From the NCBI GenBank assembly GCA_023653785.1, contig JAMKCH010044292.1:1-64000 (forward strand): DNA of 64,000 bases. The letters run 5' to 3'. This DNA comes from Ophioderma brevispina (taxonomy: Eukaryota > Echinodermata > Ophiuroidea > Amphilepidida > Ophiodermatidae). A program made the position numbers and the translations under genes. The notes under the pieces were generated by a model. It saw only the letters and a program-made list of their open reading frames with translations. It had not been told where the DNA came from and did not search any database. This document shows, piece by piece, positions 1-13,030 of the stretch (the stretch's first letter is position 1; each line of letters opens with the position of its first letter).

Positions 1-129
1 CATGATATGTATGGCCACATGTTAGATAGAGAATTTAAAACATACACCTGACTGCATTGTGTAAAATGCTTCGAATTGAAAAGAAATGCCAAAATAATTA
101 TATATTTTTCCTAGCCACTTTTAGACAGG

Positions 130-1276
130 TTCGTTTATATTTGTCAGCAATGGCACAACTGTAAAACAAACCGGTTTTTGCCAGGTTTTTGATGTTTAAA
201 CTGGCAAAATTCAAAAAGTGTGGACACAACACCAGTAGAACTCATATGAAGTTTGGGTAAACATTAAGATACAGACTACACCTCGTGTATTAACCCTAAC
301 CCATCTAAGAGTCAATGAGAAATCAATCAAGGGGTTCCCAATTGATCTCATTGACTCTCGACTTTAGCAACTTCTTTATTTACTGATTGACTCCATTGAC
401 TCTCGACAGCTTCCCATAACACACCTCATTGATTCTGGTTGACTTTGAGACGTCCACGCACGTAAACATGAATTTACGTCGCCATCGTTGTCCCCCATGC
501 CCACCGCCTACGCCTATGTCCACAGGGTTTCCCCCACTGTGGGCTTATGTCGGGCCCTTCTGAATTTAGCAGATGTGTCACGGTCAACTTTGCACACCCA
601 GAATTAGAGCATTACCTTCCATCATTGATTCTCATTGACTCTCGGACACTTTCCTGGCAGAAGATGTGAAATCAATGATTCTCATTGATTTTCGTCCGCT
701 TTACCGGCAAAACACCCAATGATTCTGGTTTGTACCTTTTGGATGCTTGCCGGCAGAACACAAATATTTCTACTGACTTTTCGGCCATTCCGATTTTCCA
801 CAAGTATTCCTCTGCGGGGAAACGTCCGAGAGTCACTGAAAGTCAACAAATGACGCTGATACTCCTTTTACGTCAGAGACGAGTATGGTTGATTCCTCAT
901 TGACTCTTGGACGTTTTGGGGGAAAGCCCCCGGGATGTGTTACGGGGATGAACCTCTAATGCATTTTTTTGTTTTGTCAAAAATCAGTTATCTGATTACA
1001 CACTTTTCCGTCAAAGTGCATGCATTTTGTGACTCTAGCACCTTCTGCTTAATGGTTTCCTAGATATCCTTGAAAAAGCTTATTCCCAAATTTAACTTGC
1101 TTAAAACGGTTTAAATAACCACTAAGTGGATCACTAACCAAGTCTTCCGCCCATCATGTTGGTTTGTGTATTGGTTGTAGTTGGGATGGTGTGTGCAAGT
1201 ATTTGGTAGTTTGTAATGGTTGAAGCGTTCTTGTGTGCACGTTTGGTGATTTTTGCTCTTTTTTGAAGGTGTTTTA

Positions 1277-1318
<42 letters not shown>

Positions 1319-3360
1319 TTTAAATTTAGAGATCAATAGAAACATATAAACCCCATGGTCTCTCCATAGTTCTTATGGCCAGTTTGATGATTCTACAACT
1401 ATTTTGCAGAGAATTGTTAAAGGTCACATAGGGTTCAGAAGAGTTCATCTCATCTGTTCATACCCTCCAAAAGTCCGGAACCAGTGGTTGTTTAAAGTTA
1501 GGTTGTCACAGCATTTTGTAGAAGTGTTTTAATAAATTTGCCAAAATGGGGTAAAAGGTCCTGCAGAGTTATTAGAGGCAATGACTTATATGCAGGGTCC
1601 TTGGGCCAGTGGTTCTTTTTAGCAAGTTTTGTAGCATATACAACTTTATTTGGAGAAATGGTATCTAATTTCAAAAAATGGTCAAAGAAGGTCAGTAGGG
1701 CATTGAGGTCATCTGTGTATACGCCATGATCCCGTCCAGCTACTCTTTTCTACTCAGGCCCTTTTCGCCCGGTTTTCGTTTCCTTTTTTGTCAGCACAAA
1801 TGGCAAAAATGGTAAAAAAAAACCTGTTTTTTTGCCAGGTTTTTGATGGTTTATAAAAACTGGCAAAAATGGGCAAAAAGTGGGACAAAAACCATTAGGA
1901 ACTCTATGAAGTTGGGTAAGCATTTAAGAATACAACAGACACACCCGTGTATTAACCCTAACCATCCAGAGTCAATGAGAATCAATCAAGGTGGTCCCAA
2001 TTGATTCTCATTGACTCTCGATTTAAAATTACAAACGATTTATATTTACCTGATCTTCCTCTCTCATTTACTCTCTGACATCTCCCATAAACAAGTCATT
2101 GATTCTGGTTGACTTTGAGACGTCCACTGTGCCCGTACAACAACCCTTCATGAATTTGACCTTCGTCCCTTGTGTTTACCCCACCATGCACCGCCTACCC
2201 TATGTCCCACAGGGTTTTCCATTCCCCCACTGGTGGGCTTATGTCGGGCCCTCTGAATTTAAGCAGATGTGTCAAGGTCAAATTTGCACACCCTACGTAG
2301 AGCCATGCATTCCAGTCATTGATTCTCATTGATCTCCGGACTCTTTCCTGCGAAGATGTTGAAATCAAATGATTCTCATGATTAGTTTCGGCGCTGTATT
2401 ACCACCGGAGAGGGAACACCCATGATTCTTGTTACTTTGATGCTTTGTCCGGCAGAACACCAAAATGATTTTCTCCTGACTTCAACTCTACTTGACTTTC
2501 GGCCATAAACGATTTTGCCTTTTCCACAAGTTATTCGCTCTGCCGGGGAACGCCCCCCCCCCCGACATTCCACTGAAAGTCAACAAATGACTCTGATAGA
2601 CCATCTTGTACGTCACAAGACATGAGTGGGTTGATTCTCATTGAACTCTTGGACGTTATTGGTGGGGGAAAGCCCAGGTGATGTGTTGGGTTAATGAAAC
2701 TCCTATGCAGTTTTTTGGGCAAAATCAAAGTTATCTGATTACACACTTTTTTCAGTCAAGTGCATGCATTTTTTGGACGTGCAGTAAAGCACCTTCTTCT
2801 TCTGCTTTATGTTAATTTAACTAGATATCCTTGAAAAAAAAAGCCTTATTCCCAAATTTAAAACTGTTTAAAAAAAAAACGGTTCAATAACAACAGTGGA
2901 TCACTAACCAAGTCTTTCGCCCATCAGTTGGTGTTGTGGATTTGTGGTTGTATTTGGGATGGGGTGTTGTGGTTTGTGGGGTTTGGTAATGGTTGAAGCA
3001 GTTCTTGTGTGCAAGTTTGGTGATTTTTCTCTTTTTTTTTAACTGTTAAAAAATTTCCGTTGATTTTTTTTTCAAAATGGCTTGGTTACAAATTTCATTA
3101 GAGATCAATAATATTAAACCCCTGGTCCTTCTGTGCCAGTAAGTTCTTATGGCAAGTTTGATGATTCTAATAACTATTTGCAGAAGAATAGTTTTAAAGT
3201 CACATAGTGGTCAGAAGAGTTTCATCTGTCATACCCTCCAAAAGGTCCTGAACCCGTGGTTGTTTAAAGTTAGGTTGTCACAAACGAATCAATTTTGTAG
3301 AAGTGTTTTATCATTTGACAAATGGGGTACAATGTCATGTGCAGAGTTAAGGTAATTATG
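130..3360. repeat. Diverged tandem duplication, about 1.7 kb per copy
   Basis: Two direct copies lie at about 130-1735 and 1775-3360. Shared landmarks in the same order include a GCCAGGTTTTTGATG block (near 180 and 1835), GTCAATGAGA blocks, a CTGATTACACAC block (992 and 2735), GCCCATCA (1151 and 2930) and CATACCCTCCAAAAG (near 1458 and 3231). The offset grows from about 1,660 to about 1,780 bases, so the copies differ by many small indels. Each copy contains short CATTGACTCTCG-like motifs repeated several times. A 29-base T run lies at 1283-1311 in copy 1. No coding region is recognisable; short open frames do not persist between copies. Confidence 0.8.
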
Positions 3361-3640
3361 ATGTCAATTGATTTCATCGTTCTATTTCCCTTGTGCCCTT
3401 TTTACGTTTTCTCCCTTTTTTTTGGTCGACCTCTCCCCACTTCTTTGGCGCCCTGTCCCCCTTTCCAAAAATGGGTCCCGGTCAGGTAGGGGGCATTGCG
3501 GGGGCAATCACCTGTGTCCCTCCTGAATCCCGTCCCTATTCTTTTTTGGGTTTTGTGGTCACAGCAAATCAAATTGCAGAAATTATACCTCTCGGTTTTC
3601 ATATATTTAGTTTTGAACAGTATGTGATTTTCATCAATGG
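3361..3640. other. Intergenic DNA, no gene seen
   Basis: Pyrimidine-leaning sequence following the tandem duplication. Overlapping frames on both strands are open for about 83 codons, but neither resembles a known protein and the composition is skewed. Confidence 0.5.
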
Positions 3641-4620
3641 CTAACAGTGTCATTTGAGGTCAAAGAGCACCTGGGGTCACTAGAAGTCCAAAACGTCAAG
3701 TGGGGTCACTAATGCAAATCTGTGCATCCCGTATTAGTCCTGGACTCAGTTTCCGTTTTCTGTTAGGTATGGGGTTTGGGGGGGTAGGGGGCATTGTGTG
3801 GTAGTGGGCATGTTTGTAGATAGGGCTTTTTTAAAAACAAAGAGTACTATGCGAGTCCTTTGGGCGGCGCGTGGTCGTCTGCCCAAGTCATGAGTGATTG
3901 GATATGCAACGTAAGATGGGGGCCGGAAGGTCAGGGGGGGCAAATGGAAGGAAGTGCAGCAGAGGCACAAGGTCACGCGGAGGCCGGATCAGTAAGGAAA
4001 AAAAACACCATGCAGGGGGGGGGAGTCCAGAAGGGTGCACGCAGAGGTCAGCAAAGAACAATGAAGTGGTGCGACCGGGGGGAAAGAGAGGGTGTTCGTC
4101 TGGGTCGGGGAATGAAAAGGGGTAGATTAAGGGGAAACAGATGGGGCTCCGCATGCGGTCGGACCGTAAGTTTCCACTGAGGAAGGGATTAAGGGTGCAC
4201 AAGGGTGGAAGTGTCAAATTAGTGAGTAAACACCAAGGAAAGGTACAGCACAAGGTCACACTGTATAGGGAGAAAATCGAAAAAACTCATAGAGAGTGCC
4301 CAGAAGATGTCACGCATAGGTCACAGTGAGGTCACCAACCGAGTCACATTTAGTGGGTCAACACCGAGGATCACGACGGGGTCCTAGGGTGCACTGAGCT
4401 CACCAAGGTCATAGGGTCCATGCATTCAATCTTGAGGGGTCACATGAGGGAAAAGAATCCACAAAAGGTCACATTAGGAAGGAGTCCCGACCGGGTGCAC
4501 AATGGTTGTCCACACAGGTCACAGGAGTGAATACACCCAGGTACACGAAGTAGAGAGTGAATCACACCTGAAAGAGGGGAAGAATCACAGTAAAGAGGCA
4601 GCAAGGGTCACCAGAGGATT
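3640..4620. repeat. Purine-rich block with many GGTCA/GGTCAC half-sites
   Basis: The plus strand is G/A-rich and studded with GGTCA, GGTCAC and GGTGCAC words at irregular spacing, for example near 3656, 3694, 3971, 4253, 4317, 4330, 4437, 4466 and 4516. They look like remnants of a short degenerate tandem repeat built around an AGGTCA-like core. AGGTCA is the nuclear-receptor half-site, but the density here is more simply explained by repeat origin. Open frames in this block are compositional artefacts. Confidence 0.55.
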
Positions 4621-4689
4621 TAACAATAAAAAGAGGAGGAGCGCGCCAAGGGAAAAAGGCCACCAAAGGAGGAAAAGCAGCCGAAATCG

Positions 4690-5330
4690 CGGGCAACCCA
4701 TCCGCAATATAGAACAACAAAACAAACAAATACAACACCCTTCCTTCCCCCAGTCCCAATACAACAACCCGCTTATACAAACCCCTTCCCTACCTTTCCC
4801 CCTATATACACACCAACACACACCCTTCCCCTCCCCAACAACGGTCCAAGAGGTAAAACATAAAATAAATGGGAAGCTCGAACATGGGACGTGAGAGCGA
4901 TTGTGCTTCATTGATTTCACAATTGTCCGCCTTCCCGGTGCACCGAACATGGGAGCCGACCAAAGCCCTTTTCCACCTCACTTTTCTTCTTTATCCAGGT
5001 TTTCTCACCCCTCCCTGGCCTCACCCAACCCTTTCGCCCCTGACCCCATAAATCCCACTCGCAACATACCCTTTCCCCCAGTCCCCAACCCGCCCCCGTA
5101 AACCGACCCACAGCCCCCCCCCACCACCCCCGGTCCGTACCCCCCTCTGGCACCGCCGGGTCCCCCACCCTTGCGTGGTACGGCTCCCCTACCCTAAGTC
5201 CCCAGGATTTCCCCTCCCCTCACCCCGCTGACCCTCCACCCCCTCCCCCCACCCTCCCCCCCCTGCCCCCCACCGTCTCTAGTCCGTCCCCTACCGCCGG
5301 CAAATAGGCCGGTCCCCCCACCCCGAGAGT
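4690..5330. repeat. C-rich low-complexity block
   Basis: The plus strand switches from purine-rich to strongly C-rich with long C runs. The resulting proline-rich frames have no recognisable domain. The complementary strand could form G-quadruplexes. Confidence 0.65.
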
Positions 5331-5690
5331 GAAGTGGCGCGCCACCACGGCTTCGCGGCCACCTCTCGCGCGTTCTCCCCCCCGGCCTCGGCGCCGCGAG
5401 CCGGAAGCCTCGCGATGTTCGGCCCCTCCCCGCCGCCTGGTTCGCTCCCCCACCCCCCTGCGGTCGCAAGGAATCTCGGGCCCCGTCCCCCCGCCCCTCC
5501 GAGCGAGCCCGCGCGTCGTCCCCCCGGACCGCCCCGCCGCCCTCGATTACCACTGCCGCCGTTCCCCTCACCGCCGCAGGGCACAGAGGTGCGCTCCCCT
5601 CACGACCGTTCAAGCTCCTGATCCCCGTCGCCGCCCCCGCCCGCTCGCCCCGCCCCGCCCGGCCCCCTTCCCCCCTTTCTCCATGTTTGT
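5330..5690. promoter_or_regulatory. Isolated CpG-rich segment (possible CpG island)
   Basis: CpG dinucleotides are frequent here (GCGCGCC, CGCGGCC, CGCGCG, GCCGCGAG and others) while most of the window is AT-rich and CpG-poor. No clear transcript start or coding exon is visible beside it; frames on both strands are open only because stops are rare at this GC content. It could be an unmethylated regulatory island, the edge of an unrecognised gene, or a GC-rich repeat. Confidence 0.35.
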
Positions 5691-5749
5691 GACCACACAG
5701 ATACACGCACAGATACACCGAAAATCAAGAAGAATCACAAGGACTGAGC

Positions 5750-7750
5750 CCACCCCCCCCCCCCCCCCCTCACAAACAGACCCTCAGGAACCATGGCCTT
5801 GGTGATTGAACGTTTATCCAATCATATGCCTCTATTTGGCCAAGCCTCCTTATTGTGCATGACCCGGTGACCACCTTCCGGGTTGATAATGGCCGATGGT
5901 ATTTATGGAATGTTTTGTTAATCTTCTGTTTTTGCTGTGTTTTGAACGTTTGCATCATTTATCTTCTAAATTACATTTACTAGGAATCATTGTGGGAAAT
6001 TACACCAAGCAGGTAACTAGTCCTCAACTCTAAAATGTAACTATTACCAGATTTCTAGCCTCGTTTTGAAACGTTTTTGGTTCAAAATTTTTGCGCCTTC
6101 AAATTCTGCCAAAGTGCATCTTTTTCATTACATTTCAACTAAAAAATGGAAACCCCAACCCCCTCAGAGACCATACAAGCTTTCTCTTTCTTGTCCACTG
6201 CTGCTCCTCTCCGCGTCGTGCTTTTCCGTTGCCGCCCACCCCGCCGCTCCCTTTCCCCCCCACTCCTCGCTGTTTCCCCGCCGTCCCCTGTCTCCGGGGT
6301 GTGCGCCCCCCCCTCGCCCGTGTGCTTAGCCCTCTTCTGCTTGCACCTGGGCCCTCTTCCCTCGGGGCACCCATTGCCTGCCTTGCCTACCGTGCAGTGC
6401 ACACACTACAATGGCTCATATGATTCAACTTTCATAAATAAGCTTCATTATGCAGCAAAAACCGATATCCGTACTCTACCAATCCGTTATTCAATTGTTC
6501 AAAGCTCCACACAACCAGATAAGGCTACCTAACATTATGTCCACACTCTCCTTAAACAACACACTCTTTACAAGCATATCCGATAATGTAATCGTTATTT
6601 TGTGGACATTCCAAATTCACCAGGGAACAAGATTCAACAGTATCTTAGCTTGCGTAAGTAATCACACAACGCCGATCCCGTAACAATTGTTTCACATCTT
6701 TCATACACTCAGTTTGGAGCTTCAGCTGTTACTAATATTGCCAAGCCTCGCAGCAAAGGAACATAAACAACGGCCCCATTTGCCCTGGCACACAGCAAAA
6801 CCAGCTCTCTATGCCGATGACTTATTAAATTGCATAGCATTGTGGCAGAGGGCATTGGATGGCAGAACACACAAGTTTGGTGCAATCACCCATTGCGGTG
6901 CCCCTGTGGTGTCACAATTTGCTAAGTCAGTGTTGCAAGTAAATCGAACCAAAGTTAAAAAAACATTGGTGCTCGGGCATTCTCCGGGGACTAAACAGCC
7001 CAATTATTATATAATCCGAACTTTGAGATCTCGCCCGTACATCGCAATAGCCGAGAGTCAGTATAAATATGCGAACAAAGTAATTTTTGGCAACATGGAA
7101 ACAATTTCGGACGGAACGACCTCCAAGCAGACAGCCACTACTAATAGTCTTTTTCCTCCTCTTTAGGCTGAGACTAAAAAACCTTTTCTTTATAGTAATC
7201 CAGTCAGGGGGTCCCGCGGTTATTTCAAAATGCCCCCCTAATGGTGAAAAAATGCACATGCGTGAAATGTGAGATTATCGTTTCTCTTTAAAAAACTTTT
7301 TTTGGCCAAATGATCAAGATATCTTTCAGTGAAAAATACTTACCTTGGGAAATAATATCTTAGTGCAATATCCATATGGATATGTTTTTCTAATCTAAAA
7401 CAGACTTGACGAAGTGACAAGTCACATTGTTTGCATTCATTTATAAGAAGTTGATCTGAATCTATTATGTAAAATGCTTTTAATAAGAGAATAGTACATT
7501 GTCCATATGCTTGTATGCTTGGCCTGTTACATTTTTTTAGAGGGCGGGTCATTTTGCTCTAATGCATTTTTTCACATTACACAAAGAAAAAGTACATTTA
7601 CAAGTCAGGAACAGCTGAATTAATTTATTTTATTTCCTTAAAACAAAATACTATTCACCTGCTGGTTTATTGTTTAAGTTTTGGTTTGATAAAAGGTAAA
7701 TGTCTGGACATACAAACATAATACCTAGAGAAATATGTTTCTAATCTTGC
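5750..7750. other. No recognised gene
   Basis: A C homopolymer lies at about 5751-5770. The rest is mixed-composition DNA. A frame at 6687-7166 on the plus strand is open for 159 codons and includes the word YADD, but nothing around it resembles a reverse transcriptase, so I do not annotate it as coding. Confidence 0.5.
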
Positions 7751-7754
7751 TCTG

Positions 7755-7880
7755 GCAAGCGGGTGGGCAGGGGGGGGGGGGTTGGGTGGGGGGGGGCATT
7801 GTGGGGGGAGGGCCAAAGTTAGAGATGACTTTAAGGAGGGGGGTGGGGTGGGGGGGGGTGGGCGGCGGGGGGTTTTGTGT
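7755..7880 (+). repeat. G-rich tract with strong G-quadruplex potential
   Basis: Successive runs of three to eleven G separated by short loops (from about 7770 to 7873) on the plus strand. Four or more G-runs within 30 bases occur several times. Frames through it are low-complexity glycine or proline artefacts. Confidence 0.7.
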
Positions 7881-7899
7881 AGTGTTCCAACAACCTTCT

Positions 7900-10140
7900 G
7901 TTTTATATTCATGGTTCACTGTATCGGCGGGTTGAAATGGAGGGGGGGTGGGCAAAGGCTGTGGATTGTCGATGAAATGGCCCCTTTCAATAAAACACGA
8001 GCTATACACCCAGCACATGTGCATGGCGACACTACGGGGGCCATGAAAGGGTGGTGCTCTATCTTTCCCTAGGCTCTCTCCTCTTTATGTAAATTGGAAA
8101 ATCAAACTTTGTTGGGGGGGGATTACCCAATGATCGAAACTAACACAGAGGATGGGGGGTTTTCAACAGGCCTATTGACCAAAGGTGTTTACTAACTACG
8201 GCGGCTCTGGGTGGCTCGGGGCCTATGGTGGGGGGCCGGTGGGTGTTTAAAAACCCACATGCGGGGTTTCCACGTTAACCTGTACTGTTATACGGTGGGG
8301 GGCGTCTGCCACAATCTGGGACAGAGCTCGAACTGGTGGTTTCTGGAGCACCTCCTTGGCATGACATGGTCATGGACTTGCATGTACCCCTCTCCCCCGC
8401 CACCTACGACCATCAATCGCTAATATCTGTTTAACATTATGTGGAAATCCATCCGCCTGCCCCAAAGAACACACACAAAACACTTCATGTTTTTCTTAGC
8501 ACATTATATGAAAGAGAGACATGTGTCCACCACTTTTTTTCTGAACAAAGATATTTTGCGTTATTAGTAATTAGTATAAAAACTGTTTGCATATTTTTTT
8601 ATTATTTAAATGATCAAATTTTACCATTTCTTTGGCAAACCTTTGATTTGAAACAATTTGTGGATCCTTGTTTTCTACATATTAGGCCCTTGCACGGAAG
8701 TAAATTATATTGAATGGCTTTTGTTGCCCTCCAGATCAGCCAAGTATGCGAAGAAAAATAAAATGCATGCACCTGGTTCACTAACAGTTCAGCTAGTTCC
8801 TCGCGGTGATTCCTTTGTATTTTCTTCTTTTCTGCATGCTGGGTTTTCTGGAGGCGGTCTGGGCCAAGATACCGCTATTGACTTGCCGTGCAAGCGCCCT
8901 ATAGTATTGTAAATGCTACAAAGTACTAGTTTGAGGTATTTTTGTCGCTAGTCTTTTTTTCATCAATGTCTTCTTGAACTCCGTCCTGTCCAAACTAGAC
9001 CATCTGTCATAACCATTGTTCCTTCGCTTGTCTCCGCCCTGTCACCCTGTTAAAAGATGAATTCAGGCGAAACCTTAAGTTCGCTCAGACACAAAACACA
9101 GGGAAAAGCACATTCGGCACTCCAACCGTCCAACATGTTATGACTTTATGGAAGGTGCAAAGAATGAATTTGTATGAGATAAGTTTGCACGTAAAATAAC
9201 CACACTGGGATCACACTCCCGCTAGTTTCGGTACGCCGGGGGGGGTGTAGGCCGCTGCAAACCCGGGTGTACCCTAGGCTACAACTTGGGTTGCAGACAA
9301 TATGGTAGGCCAGCGACAAATCTTATGTACATTTTCCAGACCAATAATGCATGTAGAACGTTGGTCACCACATATCCCAATGAGCAATTTCAAGGGATTA
9401 ATGTTAACTTAAGGCACTTTGGGGTTTTACTAGCAATGCGCTCACTACATTTGAGGAAAAATCATGCAATTTTCGTGGCTTCTCTCCAGATGCCTAACGG
9501 CAGGGTCAGCTTCATTTTTTTCCCATCTCCCTGCGCTGTATTCCTCTTTAACCCCCCCCCGCTCTATGGGGCAACTGACCCTGTATAGTCATATAGCTAT
9601 CGCTGCAACAGCCGCCGATATCCCATGTCATTTTCAGGATTTCACGTTCTCGTTCAACATGCTCTGTTTGAGCTTAGGTGATTGCGAATATTGCAAGACT
9701 ACAAGATATTAATAAATCGGTCACCAAGCACTCACTGTGCTAAGAACAATGACATCACAGCTTTAGCAGTCTAGCTCAGAAGTGAAATCAGATCTGTACA
9801 AACTAGACTCAGTGAATGTTCAATCATAAAGATTGTCAGTAATTAATTGTTACGTTAAGATTTAAAAGAATTTAGAAAGATGTGTACTCTAACTTGTTCA
9901 AAATTTCTGTTTTGAAAAAAAAAATTGTATTTCCAATGGCGCCGCCTCCCATGCGCACTTCGTTGTGCCAACGTCCTGGATGCTGAATTTTTTAACTCTG
10001 CACAGCAACAACAATACGAATTGCATATGCTCAACATTCAACTGCAAATTTTGACAGCGCGTTCCCGGATGTAACACAAATCGTAGTAGCAACCACATTG
10101 ATCAACTTGAGATTGCAGCGTGGGCCATTACCTTATAAAG
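7900..10140. other. No recognised gene
   Basis: Short G runs (8115, 8150, 8230, 9240) and otherwise ordinary AT-rich DNA. No domain, RNA gene or clear transposon end is seen. Confidence 0.45.
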
Positions 10141-11690
10141 TTTCAGTGCATTTTCGGCGTGTTAACATGTACCCTAACAATTCGACATAGTTACTATGAC
10201 ATGACTTGCTACTTTGGCTTTATACTGCCGCTGGGAGACGTTATAAACTGTAAGTAAGTTCTAAAAAGGAATTTTGAAGAAGGCACGTAGGTTGGTCCAT
10301 TGTTCCCGTTCAGTAAAATCGGTTTCGTAAAGGGTACTTGTTCGACCCCTACACTCCGCCAATCATTTTAGCCTTTCCTATAGGCAGTGTACGAGTGCAC
10401 AGAAGATGATTCCTTGCATTTTCACATTTTTGTCCCGCGCATTGATTGCTCTGAATATTCCATGACATGTGTTTCAGATCTAGTCAGATACGGGATTGTA
10501 CTTACGTTTACCGATTGGTAAAAAGTGATTTATTGGAATTAAGTTACCCCGGTGATAATTTCGTAATCTTCTTATGCCTTCTCACTGGCAAACTTCAAAC
10601 AACATGCCGTTGAATGAATGAGAGTTTTGATGATTAGAAAATTGGTTGCACGGTTAAAGATTCAACATACACATTGACCTCAATTTTCCTGGTGATCACT
10701 GCACTGCGCATTATTGCACACGAGTAACCATGAACGGATTATACAAAATACACATATGTTTATTCAAGATGAAATAAATCTCTATCACCATCACTGGTAG
10801 AATTTTCGGCTTTTCATCTCATCGTGGATGTATCCACATGTGAACATAGGGCAAACAAAGAGCAATTTATTACATGTACCTGCTCAATCCCGATCACTGT
10901 AATGTGGCCGGGGGTGGGATTGTAGCTGCCCGCGAGGGGTTAATTACATGACAAACAAAGTGGTTATTCTGCCAATAATGTACTTGAACATTAAAGGTGC
11001 TTTTGTGATTCCCGCACATTGTTTTATATTCGTGTTCACTAGGTTCCTTGAGAAAAGCTTATTCACAAAATTTTTAGTTAGCTCATCCCGACTTTGTGGT
11101 TTGCATATAGAAAATTGCTTGCCGTTTCCCAACGGTCCCATAGGCCACTGTGCTATAATTTCTGTCTTTTACGACCAGAAAATACAAAATCGTGAATTTC
11201 TTTCTTACACACACGACCGAATTTGTAACGTAAAATTGGACACACATGGATTACTAATATCAACTGTCTGATGATATAAAATTCTCACCTTTTTTTAGGT
11301 AAGTCGGGGGGACGAGGCTGTGGGATCCGAAAGGCCCCTTTAAAATCTCTGTTTTCCGTTTGAATACAGATATTCCGCGCGGCAAGTGAAAAATCCGGGA
11401 ACACATGGTCATTTTTGTTCCGCGATCGCGGATTTTTTTTCCCCCGGACCTAGTAAGTATTTCCTTCTCCCCTTGCATTTTCGGCATTTTTCAAGACCAA
11501 TTCGACATAAGGTACTACAAATTCAACATACTGCTACCGAATAGTATTACTTTACTTAACTTTACTGCCACTTGCCCCACTTAACCTGACTGCCGTCCTT
11601 GAGACATTTATTAGGAAACTAATTTGGCTAAAAGGGAATTTTTGAAAGAGCCCAAAAGGTGGTCCATTGTTTCCCGTTCATAAACCCAAC
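10140..11690. repeat. Degenerate direct repeat pair, about 190 bp, spaced 1.35 kb
   Basis: The segments 10,148-10,320 and 11,476-11,685 share, in order, GCATTTTCGGC, CAATTCGACATA, a TACTGCC-type middle and GGTCCATTGTT(T)CCCGTTCA. The copies are clearly related but indel-ridden. They could be decayed terminal direct repeats of an element occupying the interval, but no transposon protein is recognisable between them. Confidence 0.45.
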
Positions 11691-11859
11691 TACTTGATCG
11701 GTGCGCACTAACTCACCAGGGAAAGCTGAGGAAATCCCCGTATTGCGGTGAAAACAAAGTGCGCAAATCAAAGAGTACAATCACCGCACATCGCAAGACA
11801 CTACGCTTTCATCGGCGGATCAAATGAATTTGTTTTTCGACGCCAACGTTTTTGCTAAG

Positions 11860-11960
11860 CATATTTTTTTTCCAAATATTTTTATTTTTTTTATTTTTTT
11901 TATTTTTTTTCCTTTTTTTATCATGTTTGTCTTTTTAATCATTTTTTCTCTCTTCTCCCT
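11860..11960. repeat. T-rich low-complexity tract
   Basis: Runs of T interrupted by single A or C bases. No coding content. Confidence 0.7.
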
Positions 11961-12470
11961 TTCTCCCTAAACCATTGCCAGTCAACTGGCTCACGCTAAC
12001 TTTGGGTTCGAGCCACTGATCACATTACAAATCCTATGACAGGCATACTTTGGAACAGTGCATGATCCAAGGCGTGAACCAGTATACCATAGTCTGGATA
12101 CGTGCACTACATCGGCAAAATTGCCCAACTGTAGTCCCCAGAGAGGTTGAATGGCAAGCGCTCTCTTGGGCCCCCCCCCATGAATCGCCGTTTCAAATGT
12201 TTGAAATTGTGCGCCCACACCCCCCCGGGCCTACCGCCCCCTTATTCCTCCATTCCATCCTGTGATGTAAATTACGGTGACTGAACTCCAATACGTAATG
12301 GTTCCGCGTGACTTACCTCAAAAGGCAATACATACAACACTATCGCCATACCTGGCGGCGTTCCCCCCCCTGGCGATGGTGCACCTCAGGTCACACAGGT
12401 AAACTTTTTAAATTTCACTATTTCCAGGTATAAATTCGCAAGATTTTTCATCGGGCTTAGCATTATTGGT
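11961..12470. other. No recognised gene
   Basis: Ordinary unique-looking sequence with short C runs. Short open frames on both strands resemble no known protein. Confidence 0.4.
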
Positions 12471-12479
12471 AAGATGTTT

Positions 12480-13030
12480 TCCTTCTTAACCATGGTAACA
12501 ATTTTAAAATTCAAATTTTTTATTCTTTTTATTATCTTTGTTTTTATGTTTGGTTTTTTGGTTTTTGGTTTATTTTTGTTTGGTGTTGTTTTTTGCTGTA
12601 GTTTGTTTTCTTTTTTTTTAGGTGTTGGTTTGTGGTTTGTGGTGTGTTTTTTGGTGCTCTTGTTTGTTGTGGGGTTTTTGGTGGTGTTGTTTTGTTGTGT
12701 GATGTCGTTTGTTTTGTTTTGTTTTTTTTGGTTTGTTGTATGGTTTTTTTGGTTTTGTTGTTTTTTTGGTTTGGGACTTTTTTGGGTGTGTGGGTGTTAT
12801 GTGTTAGTTTTTTTTGGGATTTTTATTTTGATGTTTTTTGTGATGGTGGGTTTGAGTGTTGTTTGAGACTAGTTAGGGGCGTTGGATAGCAGGAAAAGGG
12901 GGTGCGTTGTTGGTGTGCAGTTAGTTTTGTTAGTTTATGTGCTTTTTAATTGTTGCGTATTTTTGATGGGACTTTTTTGGTGTGTGTGGGTTGTGTTTTT
13001 TACGTGTTTTGTTTTTGTGTTCGGGGTCAA
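12480..13030 (+). repeat. T/G-rich low-complexity tract (TTTTGTTTGG-like)
   Basis: The plus strand is almost entirely T and G. It yields a 130-codon hydrophobic frame (Phe/Val/Leu/Cys/Gly only), which is a compositional artefact and not a membrane protein. The minus strand is C/A-rich. Confidence 0.75.

Noticed and set aside
5194..5805. Long arginine/proline/glycine-rich frames on both strands
   Set aside because: Open only because the GC-rich composition removes stop codons; frames on opposite strands overlap.
6687..7166. 159-codon open frame containing YADD on the plus strand
   Set aside because: No flanking RT motifs, no splice context and no recognisable domain; one four-residue word is weak evidence.
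10140..11690. LTR retrotransposon bounded by direct repeats
   Set aside because: The repeats are degenerate, lack TG...CA ends, and no gag or pol fragments lie between them.
12474..12866. 130-residue hydrophobic frame resembling a membrane protein
   Set aside because: The DNA is T/G low-complexity sequence, so the hydrophobicity follows from composition.
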